From JBCCGR01 sp039029195 (GTDB lineage Bacteria; Pseudomonadota; Alphaproteobacteria; Rhizobiales; Rhizobiaceae), in assembly GCA_039029195.1 (NCBI GenBank), contig JBCCGR010000050.1, positions 1-34,066 of the forward strand: a DNA stretch of 34,066 nt, given 5' to 3'. The stretch's first letter is position 1. Each line of letters starts with the position of its first letter. Made by a program: the position numbers and the translations under genes. Shown one piece after another: positions 1 through 7,651 of this stretch. The notes under the pieces were generated by a model. The model saw only the letters and a program-made list of their open reading frames with translations, searched no databases and had not been told where the DNA came from.

Positions 1-1
1 A

Positions 2-18
2 TGCGATTGCCAATCGCA
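2..18. promoter_or_regulatory. 17-bp palindrome, possible operator
   Basis: The sequence has 8-base arms TGCGATTG and CAATCGCA around a single C, a perfect inverted repeat apart from the central base. It lies about 40 bases before the start of the Gfo/Idh/MocA gene. It could be the operator of the LacI-family regulator encoded convergently at 1185-2189, since such repressors bind palindromes of about this length. No second copy was noticed near that regulator, so the pairing is only an inference. Confidence 0.35.
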
Positions 19-58
19 AATATCTGGAATCAATCGGTTTTTAGGAAGAAACGTTCAG

Positions 59-1195
59 ATGACAAAACTTCGTTGGGGCATGGTAGGCGGTGGTGAAGGC
101 AGCCAGATCGGTCCCGCTCACCGCCTTGGAGCCCAGGCCGACGGGCACTTCGAATTCACCGCCGGCGCTCTGGATCACAATGCCGATGCGGGCCGCAAGT
201 ATGCCCAGAGTCTCGGTATCGCGGAAGACCGTGCCTATGGCGACTGGCGAGAAATGCTTGAAGGCGAGAAAGGCCGAAGCGACGCCATCGATCTGGTGAC
301 GGTGGCAACACCCAACGCCACCCACTTCGAAATCACCAGGGCATTTCTGGAAGCCGGCTTCAATGTGCTGTGCGAAAAGCCAATGACCATGACAGTGGAA
401 GAAGGGGAAGAGATCGTTCGGGTCGCAGAACGCTCCGGTAAAATCTGCGCCGTCAACTATTGCTACAGCGCATACCCCATGGTGCGGCAGGCCCAGGCAA
501 TGGTCGCAGCAGGCGAAATCGGCAAGATCAGGCTGGTGGTGACAAGCTTCAGCCACGGCCATCATGGTGACGCCACCGATGCGGACAATCCGCGCGTGCG
601 CTGGCGGTATGATCCTGGCCAGGCGGGCATATCCGGGCAGTTTGCCGATTGCGGAATTCACGCCCTGCACATGGCAAGCTTTGTTTGCGGAGACGAAGTC
701 GAAAGCCTGTCCGCAGATTTTGCCTCGACAATTTCCAGCCGCGAGCTTGAAGATGATGCGATGGTCAACTTCCGAACCATCGGTGGAACGGTGGGGCGGC
801 TATGGACGTCATCGGTCGCCATTGGCCGCCAGCACGGGTTCGAGATTCAGCTCTTTGGAGAAACTGGCGGTCTGCGCTGGGCAGCAGAGCAGCCTAACCA
901 ATTGATATTTACACCGGTGGGCGGTCGCACACAGATCATTGAAAAGGGTGAGAATGGTCTGCACGAAGATGCCGCGCGTCTTGCTCGCGTGGCAATTGCC
1001 CATCCGGAAGGGTTTCCGCTCGCGGTGGCCAATATTTACTGTGACCTCGCGGACGCTATTCGTGGCGAAACCCGCGACGGACTGCCAAACGCCAAAGACG
1101 GGCTACGCTCAATGGTCGCCGTGCATCAGGCAGTTGCATCTGCCCAACAAGGGGGTGCCTGGGTCGACGCCGTACCGAAATTGTTCAGCCAGTAG
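59..1195 (+). CDS. Gfo/Idh/MocA family NAD(P)-dependent oxidoreductase
   Basis: This is a 378-residue cytoplasmic dehydrogenase of the glucose-fructose oxidoreductase / inositol dehydrogenase / MocA family. The N-terminus carries a glycine-rich Rossmann motif (GMVGGGEGSQIG, residues 7-18). The family signature CEKP lies at 105-108, with the conserved lysine K107. The motif DCGIHALH (197-204) supplies the usual D and H residues of the substrate site. The length is normal for the family. The ATG is preceded by AGGAAG about 11 bases upstream. The gene is probably the last of a sugar or inositol catabolic operon that begins left of the window. Its end overlaps the convergent LacI gene by 11 bases. 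The substrate cannot be told from sequence alone; sugars, inositols and sugar acids are all possible. Confidence 0.93.
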   Translation: MTKLRWGMVGGGEGSQIGPAHRLGAQADGHFEFTAGALDHNADAGRKYAQSLGIAEDRAYGDWREMLEGEKGRSDAIDLVTVATPNATHFEITRAFLEAGFNVLCEKPMTMTVEEGEEIVRVAERSGKICAVNYCYSAYPMVRQAQAMVAAGEIGKIRLVVTSFSHGHHGDATDADNPRVRWRYDPGQAGISGQFADCGIHALHMASFVCGDEVESLSADFASTISSRELEDDAMVNFRTIGGTVGRLWTSSVAIGRQHGFEIQLFGETGGLRWAAEQPNQLIFTPVGGRTQIIEKGENGLHEDAARLARVAIAHPEGFPLAVANIYCDLADAIRGETRDGLPNAKDGLRSMVAVHQAVASAQQGGAWVDAVPKLFSQ

Positions 1196-2189
1196 ATTGC
1201 CGTTTGAGCGTTCCGCGCTCGACCACCGTGCAGGCGAAGATACGGTTTTCGATCGAACGATCCGGTTCGTTGACCAAGGATGCGACCAATTCGATGGAAC
1301 TGCGAATAATATCCGATGTCGGCTGATGGACCGTGGTTAGATCGTAGGCCGCCCACTCCGACATCGTCATATCGTTAAACCCGATAAAGCCGATATCGTC
1401 CGGAATGCGCAGACCTGCGCCACGCGCCTCATCCATGGCCCCCATACAAATGAGATCATCACCGCAGAATATGGCGTCAGCCCGGGTCTTGCGCATCAAT
1501 TCGCCCATGGCCTTGCGGCCGGCCTGATAGGCATAGCCATCGGCATAGCGCACATCGACGGGTGTTATTCCATTCTCTGATAAACACCCCATAAACCCCT
1601 CAGCGCGGTCCTGTGCAGAAGTGGCACTCTTGGGTCCGCCAAGAAAGGCGATGCGCCGGTAGCCATAATCAATCAGCGTTTGTGCGGCCATGCGCCCGCA
1701 GACATTGTTGTCGATCCCCACTATATGAACCGACGATGTGCCACTGACACGGCCAAAGGTATGAACCACTGGAATTTGGGCTTGCTTGAAGGCCGTGGCG
1801 AAGTTTGGCGGCAAAGTTGATGTCGCCACGATGACCCCATCAACGCTGTATTGATTGAGCATCTGCACCGAGTTGGCTGGATCGGTTTCGTGGGTCAGGT
1901 TGACGATCAAGGGCCGCAGTCCGCGTTCCTGCAGGGCTTGTGTGTATAGGTCAAACACTTCCAGAAAGATCGGGTTCTGAAAATTGTTGGCAACCAAACC
2001 AATGAGCTTTGTTCGCCCGGTGGTCAGGCTCGACGCCAGGGCGTTGGGACTGTAGCGAAGTTCAGCAGCCGCCTTTTCGACCTTTTTTCGCATCTTTGCA
2101 GAAACGGACGCGCCCTCTGTGAAGGTCCGCGAAACTGCGGAACGCGAGACACCGGCCCTGTCAGCCACCTCCTTCAGCGTAACGGCCAT
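1185..2189 (-). CDS. LacI family transcriptional regulator
   Basis: This is a 334-residue DNA-binding repressor. An N-terminal LacI helix-turn-helix (VTLKEVADRAGVSRSAVSRTF, about residues 3-23) and hinge helix (YSPNALASSL) are followed by a periplasmic-binding-protein-like effector domain of about 270 residues. The start at 2189 is preferred over an upstream in-frame codon at 2270 because it puts the HTH at the N-terminus, as in the family, and has a GGAGA motif about 10 bases upstream. The gene converges on the Gfo/Idh/MocA gene and is the obvious candidate regulator of the sugar operon to the left. The effector is likely a sugar or polyol, but its identity is not visible. Confidence 0.93.
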   Translation of the reverse strand: MAVTLKEVADRAGVSRSAVSRTFTEGASVSAKMRKKVEKAAAELRYSPNALASSLTTGRTKLIGLVANNFQNPIFLEVFDLYTQALQERGLRPLIVNLTHETDPANSVQMLNQYSVDGVIVATSTLPPNFATAFKQAQIPVVHTFGRVSGTSSVHIVGIDNNVCGRMAAQTLIDYGYRRIAFLGGPKSATSAQDRAEGFMGCLSENGITPVDVRYADGYAYQAGRKAMGELMRKTRADAIFCGDDLICMGAMDEARGAGLRIPDDIGFIGFNDMTMSEWAAYDLTTVHQPTSDIIRSSIELVASLVNEPDRSIENRIFACTVVERGTLKRQSTG

Positions 2190-2347
2190 TCTTGGTCTTT
2201 CTCCGGATGCTCGTAGTCGCACCGCAATCTGCTGGTGTTGAGGCGCAATGATGCAGCGAATGACTCGCAACGAGCAACAGTTTGGAGGAAGATCAAACCG
2301 TTCGCAACGACTGGAAGGAAACCTTCCGCGTTGAGGACGGACGATTT

Positions 2348-3304
2348 ATGGGCTTTACGCATTATCGTCCTCGCACCACTCTACACGCGCTGACATTCAC
2401 ATCCCCAACAACGACAGTGAATTCTCCTCACCTTGCCGATGCACGAGCCGGATTGGCGTTTATGTTTGCGGCCGGCGCGCTGGTCGCGGCCACCTCGCTC
2501 GTTGCCAAAACACTTGGCTTTGATGCGCCAGAAACGCCTGCGCTGCACCCGCTTCAGATCAGTGCCGGGCGGTTCGCCTTTGCCCTGCTTGCACTACTTG
2601 TATTTCTCACGTTTGCTCCCACGCACCGTCCCAAGTTCTCCGGTGCCAATTGGCGAATGCATCTGGCGCGATCCATCTGTGGGTGGCTTGGCGTTTCGGC
2701 CATGTTCGCCGCTGTCACCCGGATGCCGATCGCTGAGGCAACGGCGCTCAGTTTTTTAGGACCTGTGGTCACCATGGTTCTGGCTGTCGCCATGCTGGGT
2801 GAACGTCTCGTTCCACGCAAACTCATCGCCGCGGGTCTCGCGCTCATTGGAGCCGCCCTCATTCTGCGACCCGGGGAAGATGCCTTTCAGATCGCCGGTC
2901 TTTTCGCTTTGGCGTCCGCCGGTTTCATGGGACTGGAAGCAATTTTCATCAAGAAACTGAGCGATAGAGAACCCGCACTTCGTGTTCTTCTCATCAACAA
3001 TACGATTGGCGCGCTGGTCTCTTTGGGCGTGGCATCTGTGGTCTGGCTCTGGCCATCTTGGGAACAGTGGCTGCTCCTGATAATTCTTGGCTCAGTGATG
3101 GTTTGCGCCCAGGCGCTGTTCATCCAGTCGGTGAAGAGAGGGGAAGCCAGTCTGGTGATGCCGGCTTTTTATTCGGTGCTGGTGTTTGCAGCACTTTATG
3201 ATTTCCTGCTCTATGGTGTGTTCCCCGCATTCGCCGGACTGGCCGGTGCGGCACTCATCCTCACCAGCGCGCTGATACTGGCCCGGATCGACGGCCGGGG
3301 TTGA
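2348..3304 (+). CDS. EamA/DMT family transporter
   Basis: This integral membrane protein of about 318 residues has about ten hydrophobic segments arranged as two EamA repeats, typical of drug/metabolite exporters (RhaT/YdcZ/RarD-like superfamily). The first hydrophobic helix starts near LAFMFAAGALVAATSL. A lysine/arginine-rich loop falls between the repeats, and the C-terminus ends in a helix before ARIDGRG. The start at 2348 has GAGGACG about 9 bases upstream. An in-frame start at 2282 would add a polar tail of 22 residues, and later starts (GTG 2417, ATG 2461) are possible. It is transcribed away from the LacI gene. Substrates of this superfamily are not predictable from sequence; export of amino acids or metabolites is usual. 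Confidence 0.85.
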   Translation: MGFTHYRPRTTLHALTFTSPTTTVNSPHLADARAGLAFMFAAGALVAATSLVAKTLGFDAPETPALHPLQISAGRFAFALLALLVFLTFAPTHRPKFSGANWRMHLARSICGWLGVSAMFAAVTRMPIAEATALSFLGPVVTMVLAVAMLGERLVPRKLIAAGLALIGAALILRPGEDAFQIAGLFALASAGFMGLEAIFIKKLSDREPALRVLLINNTIGALVSLGVASVVWLWPSWEQWLLLIILGSVMVCAQALFIQSVKRGEASLVMPAFYSVLVFAALYDFLLYGVFPAFAGLAGAALILTSALILARIDGRG

Positions 3305-3384
3305 GCCAAGTGGATCACCAACACGCACATACGCAGCAAACGTCCAGCCCAATCCGTTCCGTCGAGGGCGGGAAAGGACGAACC

Positions 3385-4560
3385 TTATTTGGTCATTGAG
3401 ACCACATGCCGGGCAATCATCAGTTCCTCATTGGTCGGCAACACGAAGATCCGAACCCGGCTACGGTCAGATGATATGACCTCAACGCCTTTGCGATTGC
3501 GGTCTTCGTCAAGTTCCATGCCGATCCAGTCCATATCCGCGCAAATCCGTTCGCGAATGGGATGCGCGTTTTCGCCGATGCCACCGGTGAAGACAACAGC
3601 ATCGAGCCCGCCAAGAACAGCTGCCATTGCCCCGATTTCCCGGCGTATGCGGAATATGAAATAGTCGATGGCCTGTGCAGCCTCCGGCGCATCGCTCTCA
3701 AGGAGAATGCGCATGTCGCTGGAAAGCCCTGAAATCCCCTTCAACCCGCTTTCGTGGTAGAGCATGTCTGCAATTTCATCGGCGGACATGCTCATCTGGT
3801 CCATCAGATAAAGCACGACGCCGGGGTCAAGCTGACCGCATCGCGTCCCCATGGGCAGGCCATCCAAAGCGGAAAAACCCATGGTGGAACCGACAGAATG
3901 TCCGTCGCGAATGGCGCACATGCTGGCGCCATTGCCCAGATGTGCCACGACAACATTGCCATCCTGATAGAATGGCGCGTTTTCATCCAGCTTGTGGCTG
4001 ATATATTCATAACTCAGCCCATGGAAGCCGAAGCGGCGCACGCCCTGATCATAGAGTTTTCGAGGCAGGGCAAATGTGTCGTTGACCCAGGGGTGGAAGC
4101 GATGAAAAGCGGTATCAAAGCACCCGACCTGCGAGGCGTTCGGAAACGCCTGCTGCGCGGCAGAAATGCCCGCCAGATTGTATGGCTGGTGCAGCGGAGC
4201 AAACGGCTTGAGCGCTTCCAGTTTTTCAAGCACCGCGGTGTCGAGCAAAACCGGCCCTGTGAAATCTAGCCCGCCATGGACAATGCGATGGCCAACCGCT
4301 GTCACATCATAGGATGGAGCATACTTCGCGATTGCCGCGAGTATCTCCTCAAGAGCAAAGCTGGGGTCGCGCGCGTTTCCGTCTGGCAAATCCACATCTT
4401 CAATCACTACGCCGTCAGCATTCTTGAGCTTGATATGGGCGTCAGTGCCGACCTCGTCGACAGTACCCCGGATTAAGAGCTCCGGATCATCTGTGTACAC
4501 ATAAAGCGCGAACTTGAACGAGGATGAACCGGCGTTGAACGTGAGAATGGCGGAAGTCAA
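3385..4560 (-). CDS. ackA: Acetate kinase
   Basis: This 391-residue enzyme of the acetokinase family interconverts acetate + ATP and acetyl phosphate + ADP in the cytoplasm. Visible family motifs are the N-terminal ILTFNAGSSSFKFALY, the GHRIVHGG substrate motif, CFDTAFH, the GFHGLSYEYIS and HLGNGASMCAI nucleotide-binding stretches, and the C-terminal FTGGIGENA adenosine motif. The length matches the family. The start appears to be TTG at 4560, because the first codon before TSAILTF is TTG and no in-frame ATG was found nearby. The Shine-Dalgarno is weak, so expression may be low. The usual partner (phosphotransacetylase or phosphoketolase) is not in the window. The gene converges on the EamA exporter. 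Confidence 0.95.
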   Translation of the reverse strand: MTSAILTFNAGSSSFKFALYVYTDDPELLIRGTVDEVGTDAHIKLKNADGVVIEDVDLPDGNARDPSFALEEILAAIAKYAPSYDVTAVGHRIVHGGLDFTGPVLLDTAVLEKLEALKPFAPLHQPYNLAGISAAQQAFPNASQVGCFDTAFHRFHPWVNDTFALPRKLYDQGVRRFGFHGLSYEYISHKLDENAPFYQDGNVVVAHLGNGASMCAIRDGHSVGSTMGFSALDGLPMGTRCGQLDPGVVLYLMDQMSMSADEIADMLYHESGLKGISGLSSDMRILLESDAPEAAQAIDYFIFRIRREIGAMAAVLGGLDAVVFTGGIGENAHPIRERICADMDWIGMELDEDRNRKGVEVISSDRSRVRIFVLPTNEELMIARHVVSMTK

Positions 4561-4824
4561 GCGATCTGATGTCCAATGGAGGGCAGCGTGATTTATGTAT
4601 CAACAAATCAGCGGAATGCCAGCGCTTCGCCTCGCGAAATACTATCACGCAACATTATGAGCAATGAACGTGAAACCGCCCTGAGCGGACATTCGAAGCA
4701 CTCTCGAGGCTCTTTCCCGACTTCGTCAATGCGGCTCGCGACGCCGAGTATCTGCCAGGGAGCCGAGGTTCGATGATCTTGGGACAAATGTCGCTGGTCT
4801 CTGATTGGTATTGCGCCTGAGAGC

Positions 4825-5460
4825 CTAAATTTTCTTGCGATGCAGGATTGCCATTTCCAGCAGGCGATTCGGTCCAGAGACCTCCAATTTGCGGGATATG
4901 TTTGTGCGGTGCGTTTGTACGGTTCGATGACTCAATCCCAGATGCTCGGCAATACTTCTGCTGGTCATTGAATCCCCGACGAGTTCAAAAATCCTGCGCT
5001 CCGTTTTGGTCAGGCAATCAAGTTTATCGATTGCGGACTCCCGACTGGTCAGGTCCGGAGTCGGTGTGCGTTCACCTCCCACTGAAGCGCTGATGTAAAA
5101 TACACCTGCCGGGGTCGCTAAGGCGTGCTGTATCTCAGCGGCTGCATCTTCCTTTGCCACAAACGCTCTTGCACCCAATTCCTTCGCCCTGTTTGCGTAA
5201 GCCTTGGAGGAATGCATCGACACAACCACAATTGTGGTGTCGCGATGGGACTTTCGCAGCTGCTCCAGCACGGCATAGCCATCCATGCCGGGCATGGCCA
5301 GATCAAGAACCACCACATCAGGATCTGTAATTTCGCAGCTAGATATACAGGTCTTGCCGTCTCCCGCTTCCGCCACCACCTGGTATCCAGCCTCTTCGAC
5401 AATCTGCCTCAGTCCCGCTCGGAATATCGGGTGGTCGTCGGCAATCAGTGCAGTTCTCAT
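4825..5460 (-). CDS. NarL/FixJ-type response regulator
   Basis: This is a 211-residue two-component transcription factor. The receiver domain (1-120) has the acidic pair D8/D9 (IADDHP), the phosphoacceptor D53 (VVLDLAMPGMDG), S81 and K103 (VAKED). The C-terminal LuxR-type HTH (about 145-208) contains LTKTERRIFELVGD and the recognition region SIAEHLGLSHRTVQTHRTNI. The start at 5460 is chosen because MRTALIADDHP is the normal receiver N-terminus. An in-frame start at 5493 would overlap the kinase gene. It lies 7 bases after the stop of the histidine kinase and is certainly cotranscribed with it. Its target is unknown; the divergent RTX gene is one candidate. Confidence 0.95.
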   Translation of the reverse strand: MRTALIADDHPIFRAGLRQIVEEAGYQVVAEAGDGKTCISSCEITDPDVVVLDLAMPGMDGYAVLEQLRKSHRDTTIVVVSMHSSKAYANRAKELGARAFVAKEDAAAEIQHALATPAGVFYISASVGGERTPTPDLTSRESAIDKLDCLTKTERRIFELVGDSMTSRSIAEHLGLSHRTVQTHRTNISRKLEVSGPNRLLEMAILHRKKI

Positions 5461-5467
5461 GTTCCGA

Positions 5468-7360
5468 TCACCCGTCCAGTCGTTCGCGCTCAAGAGGAAA
5501 GCTGATGCCGATGTGTTTTTGTCCCGTTGTTAAATCACGTTGCACATCACCGTCCAATGCTCTCACTCGCTGGTCAATGATCATTTGACCTATGGCAGTG
5601 GTTGCTTCGGGGCGATGGGTTTGAACTGCCACCTTTCCGTCATCCCAAAATCGCGCAATCAGACAGTCATTCTCCACCAGGAATATTCCGCTGCAGTTTG
5701 CGGCCTTTGAATGTTTGGCAATGTTGGTCAGCACTTCCTGACTGATGCGATAGAGGTGCAGTTGTTGGAAGTCGGTTAGCAACTCTTCGGCCACATCGAT
5801 TTCCAGGCTCGCGATGATCCCGGTATTTTCGGTGAACTGTTCGAACAAGTCTTCAATCGCGCGGCGCCAGCCCAAATGGTCAATCACTGCCGGATGAAGG
5901 TCATGGGAGATGCGGCGAAGGTCTCCAATGACCCCGCGGGAATAGTTTGCGGTGCGGGAAATTTCCGATTCCTGTTTTGAAGTGAATTTCTCCTTTTGGA
6001 GCAATTGTGTTAGCCGGGCTGACACTGCCAGCATACCCTGACCTGCCGTGTCGTGAAGATCGGCTGCAATTCTTCGCCGCTCCACATCAACCACATCGAT
6101 AATCCGCTGGCTGATTTTGCCTTGCACCAACGCGAGTTCCTGATTGGCACGCACAGCTTCGGCTTCCGCCAATCGTATTGCGAAGGAAAACAGCAACGAA
6201 AAGAGAAATGCATCTGCCAGAATGACAAGCTCGAACAGGTGATCAATAATCAGAATCGCATCAATTGAAAGGACGCCGATCTGCCACAGGGTCGGGTCGT
6301 TTTTGGGTATTATGATCATTAGAGTGGTCGGAACCGTGACCAAAATCAGCGTCGGAAGCAGTAGCCTGGATCGGTGATCCCGCTTGGCCGCGAGAATGAC
6401 AATGGACAACAGAACCAGCGCAGTGGTGAGAAAGCTATAGCTGGCAATGATCTGATGAGCGCGCCACTGCGGAAGAACAAACCACAGGCATCCGACGATC
6501 GGTGAGAGTAGTGCCGGAAACAATATGCCGATCCGCAGGACCAGGCTTTTGCGAACCGTTTCGAGAAATTGATAGAGCATCAACCCGAAAAAAAGACTTA
6601 CGCCAACAATAGCGAGCTCGCGAATATGCGACGTCGCGCCCGTCAGGCCCGTCCACACAAATGCAGGGCCAACGCCGGACAGAACCAGATTTGAAATCAA
6701 CAAACTCGCGACAAAGGCAGAATAGTAGACGAACAGAAGTTTTCGCAGAAGCAAGCCAAGACAAAGGTTGAAGATCACCACAAAAATGCTCGCGCCCATC
6801 ACCGAGGCATGGACAAGAAGCGCATCGCGTTCCCGTTTGACGAATACGTCCTTTGCAACAAATCTGGGCTGAATCACCAAACCATTATCGTGAACGATCC
6901 TCACAAAAATAGAACGGTTCGAGTCAGATCCGGCAATTGCAAAAGCGTTGTGGGATGAAGTCAGGTCGCGGTCTCCAGATGCGATTTGGTCCCCTGCCAG
7001 ATCTGTTATAACAACGTCTGGTGTTACAGGATCGACAACGAACAATCGGACGTCATCGACAATTGTCCCGAAATCAAGAACTCCTGGACCACTTATGCCT
7101 GTAATTTTTAACCAGTAGCTGTTTCGGCCATAGGCCGTTACCAGTTGAGTTTGCGGATGTTCCTGGAAGGCGAGACCGGGCGGTTCACAGCAGATTTGGC
7201 TGATGGTTTGTTGTTCCGATGCACCGTTCGCGATCAGAAACTGAACCGGTCTCCCATTCGCTTTTGGTTCTGCATCAGCGGGTTCACTCCAAATGACGAA
7301 CTGCAGTAGACTTGCGATCACAAGGTAGAAATTTCGCCATGTCCGCGCAGATAAATTCAT
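5468..7360 (-). CDS. 7TMR-DISM sensor histidine kinase
   Basis: This is a 630-residue membrane sensor kinase. A signal peptide (about 1-30, ending PADA) leads into a periplasmic 7TMR-DISMED2-type beta domain (about 35-175). Seven hydrophobic helices (about 180-395) and a short coiled coil (about 398-425) follow. The HisKA_3 dimerisation domain has the phosphoacceptor H436 in ERRRIAADLHDTAGQG. The HATPase domain has the N-box around EVLTNIAKHSKA (N546) and the D-box FWDDGK (573-575). The last ATP-lid motif (AIGQMIIDQRVRAL) is degenerate compared with the usual GLGL. DISM domains are thought to bind carbohydrates or other small ligands outside the membrane. The gene is first in a two-gene operon with its regulator and divergent from the RTX gene. 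Confidence 0.94.
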   Translation of the reverse strand: MNLSARTWRNFYLVIASLLQFVIWSEPADAEPKANGRPVQFLIANGASEQQTISQICCEPPGLAFQEHPQTQLVTAYGRNSYWLKITGISGPGVLDFGTIVDDVRLFVVDPVTPDVVITDLAGDQIASGDRDLTSSHNAFAIAGSDSNRSIFVRIVHDNGLVIQPRFVAKDVFVKRERDALLVHASVMGASIFVVIFNLCLGLLLRKLLFVYYSAFVASLLISNLVLSGVGPAFVWTGLTGATSHIRELAIVGVSLFFGLMLYQFLETVRKSLVLRIGILFPALLSPIVGCLWFVLPQWRAHQIIASYSFLTTALVLLSIVILAAKRDHRSRLLLPTLILVTVPTTLMIIIPKNDPTLWQIGVLSIDAILIIDHLFELVILADAFLFSLLFSFAIRLAEAEAVRANQELALVQGKISQRIIDVVDVERRRIAADLHDTAGQGMLAVSARLTQLLQKEKFTSKQESEISRTANYSRGVIGDLRRISHDLHPAVIDHLGWRRAIEDLFEQFTENTGIIASLEIDVAEELLTDFQQLHLYRISQEVLTNIAKHSKAANCSGIFLVENDCLIARFWDDGKVAVQTHRPEATTAIGQMIIDQRVRALDGDVQRDLTTGQKHIGISFPLERERLDG

Positions 7361-7519
7361 GGGCTCGGTTCATTGTGGAACGGGCTTTTGTTCAGAGATT
7401 ATTCTCCTCAAGGGCCACGCATACTAATCAGCTGGAACAGCGAACTAGTATCTGTCGACGAACAACGCCGATGCCTTTAACCCTTCAACTGCCCGAATAG
7501 ACTGCCGCAGACAATAAGT

Positions 7520-7547
7520 ACAAGTGCTTAGAATTTTGCGCACTTGT
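7520..7547. promoter_or_regulatory. Inverted repeat upstream of the RTX gene
   Basis: An exact 8-base inverted repeat, ACAAGTGC (7520-7527) and GCACTTGT (7540-7547), is separated by 12 bases. It lies in the 291-base region between the divergent kinase and RTX genes, about 105 bases before the RTX start. The half-site spacing of about two helical turns is compatible with a dimeric regulator such as the neighbouring NarL-type protein, but this is only inference. Confidence 0.3.
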
Positions 7548-7651
7548 GCCGATTGATGTGGTCCTTCCTGCATTCTTTAGTGCCCTTTTCTCGGGGTTGT
7601 CCAATTGAGGACAATCCAACCAGATCAACGCGATCCTGGAGACTGGAAGCA

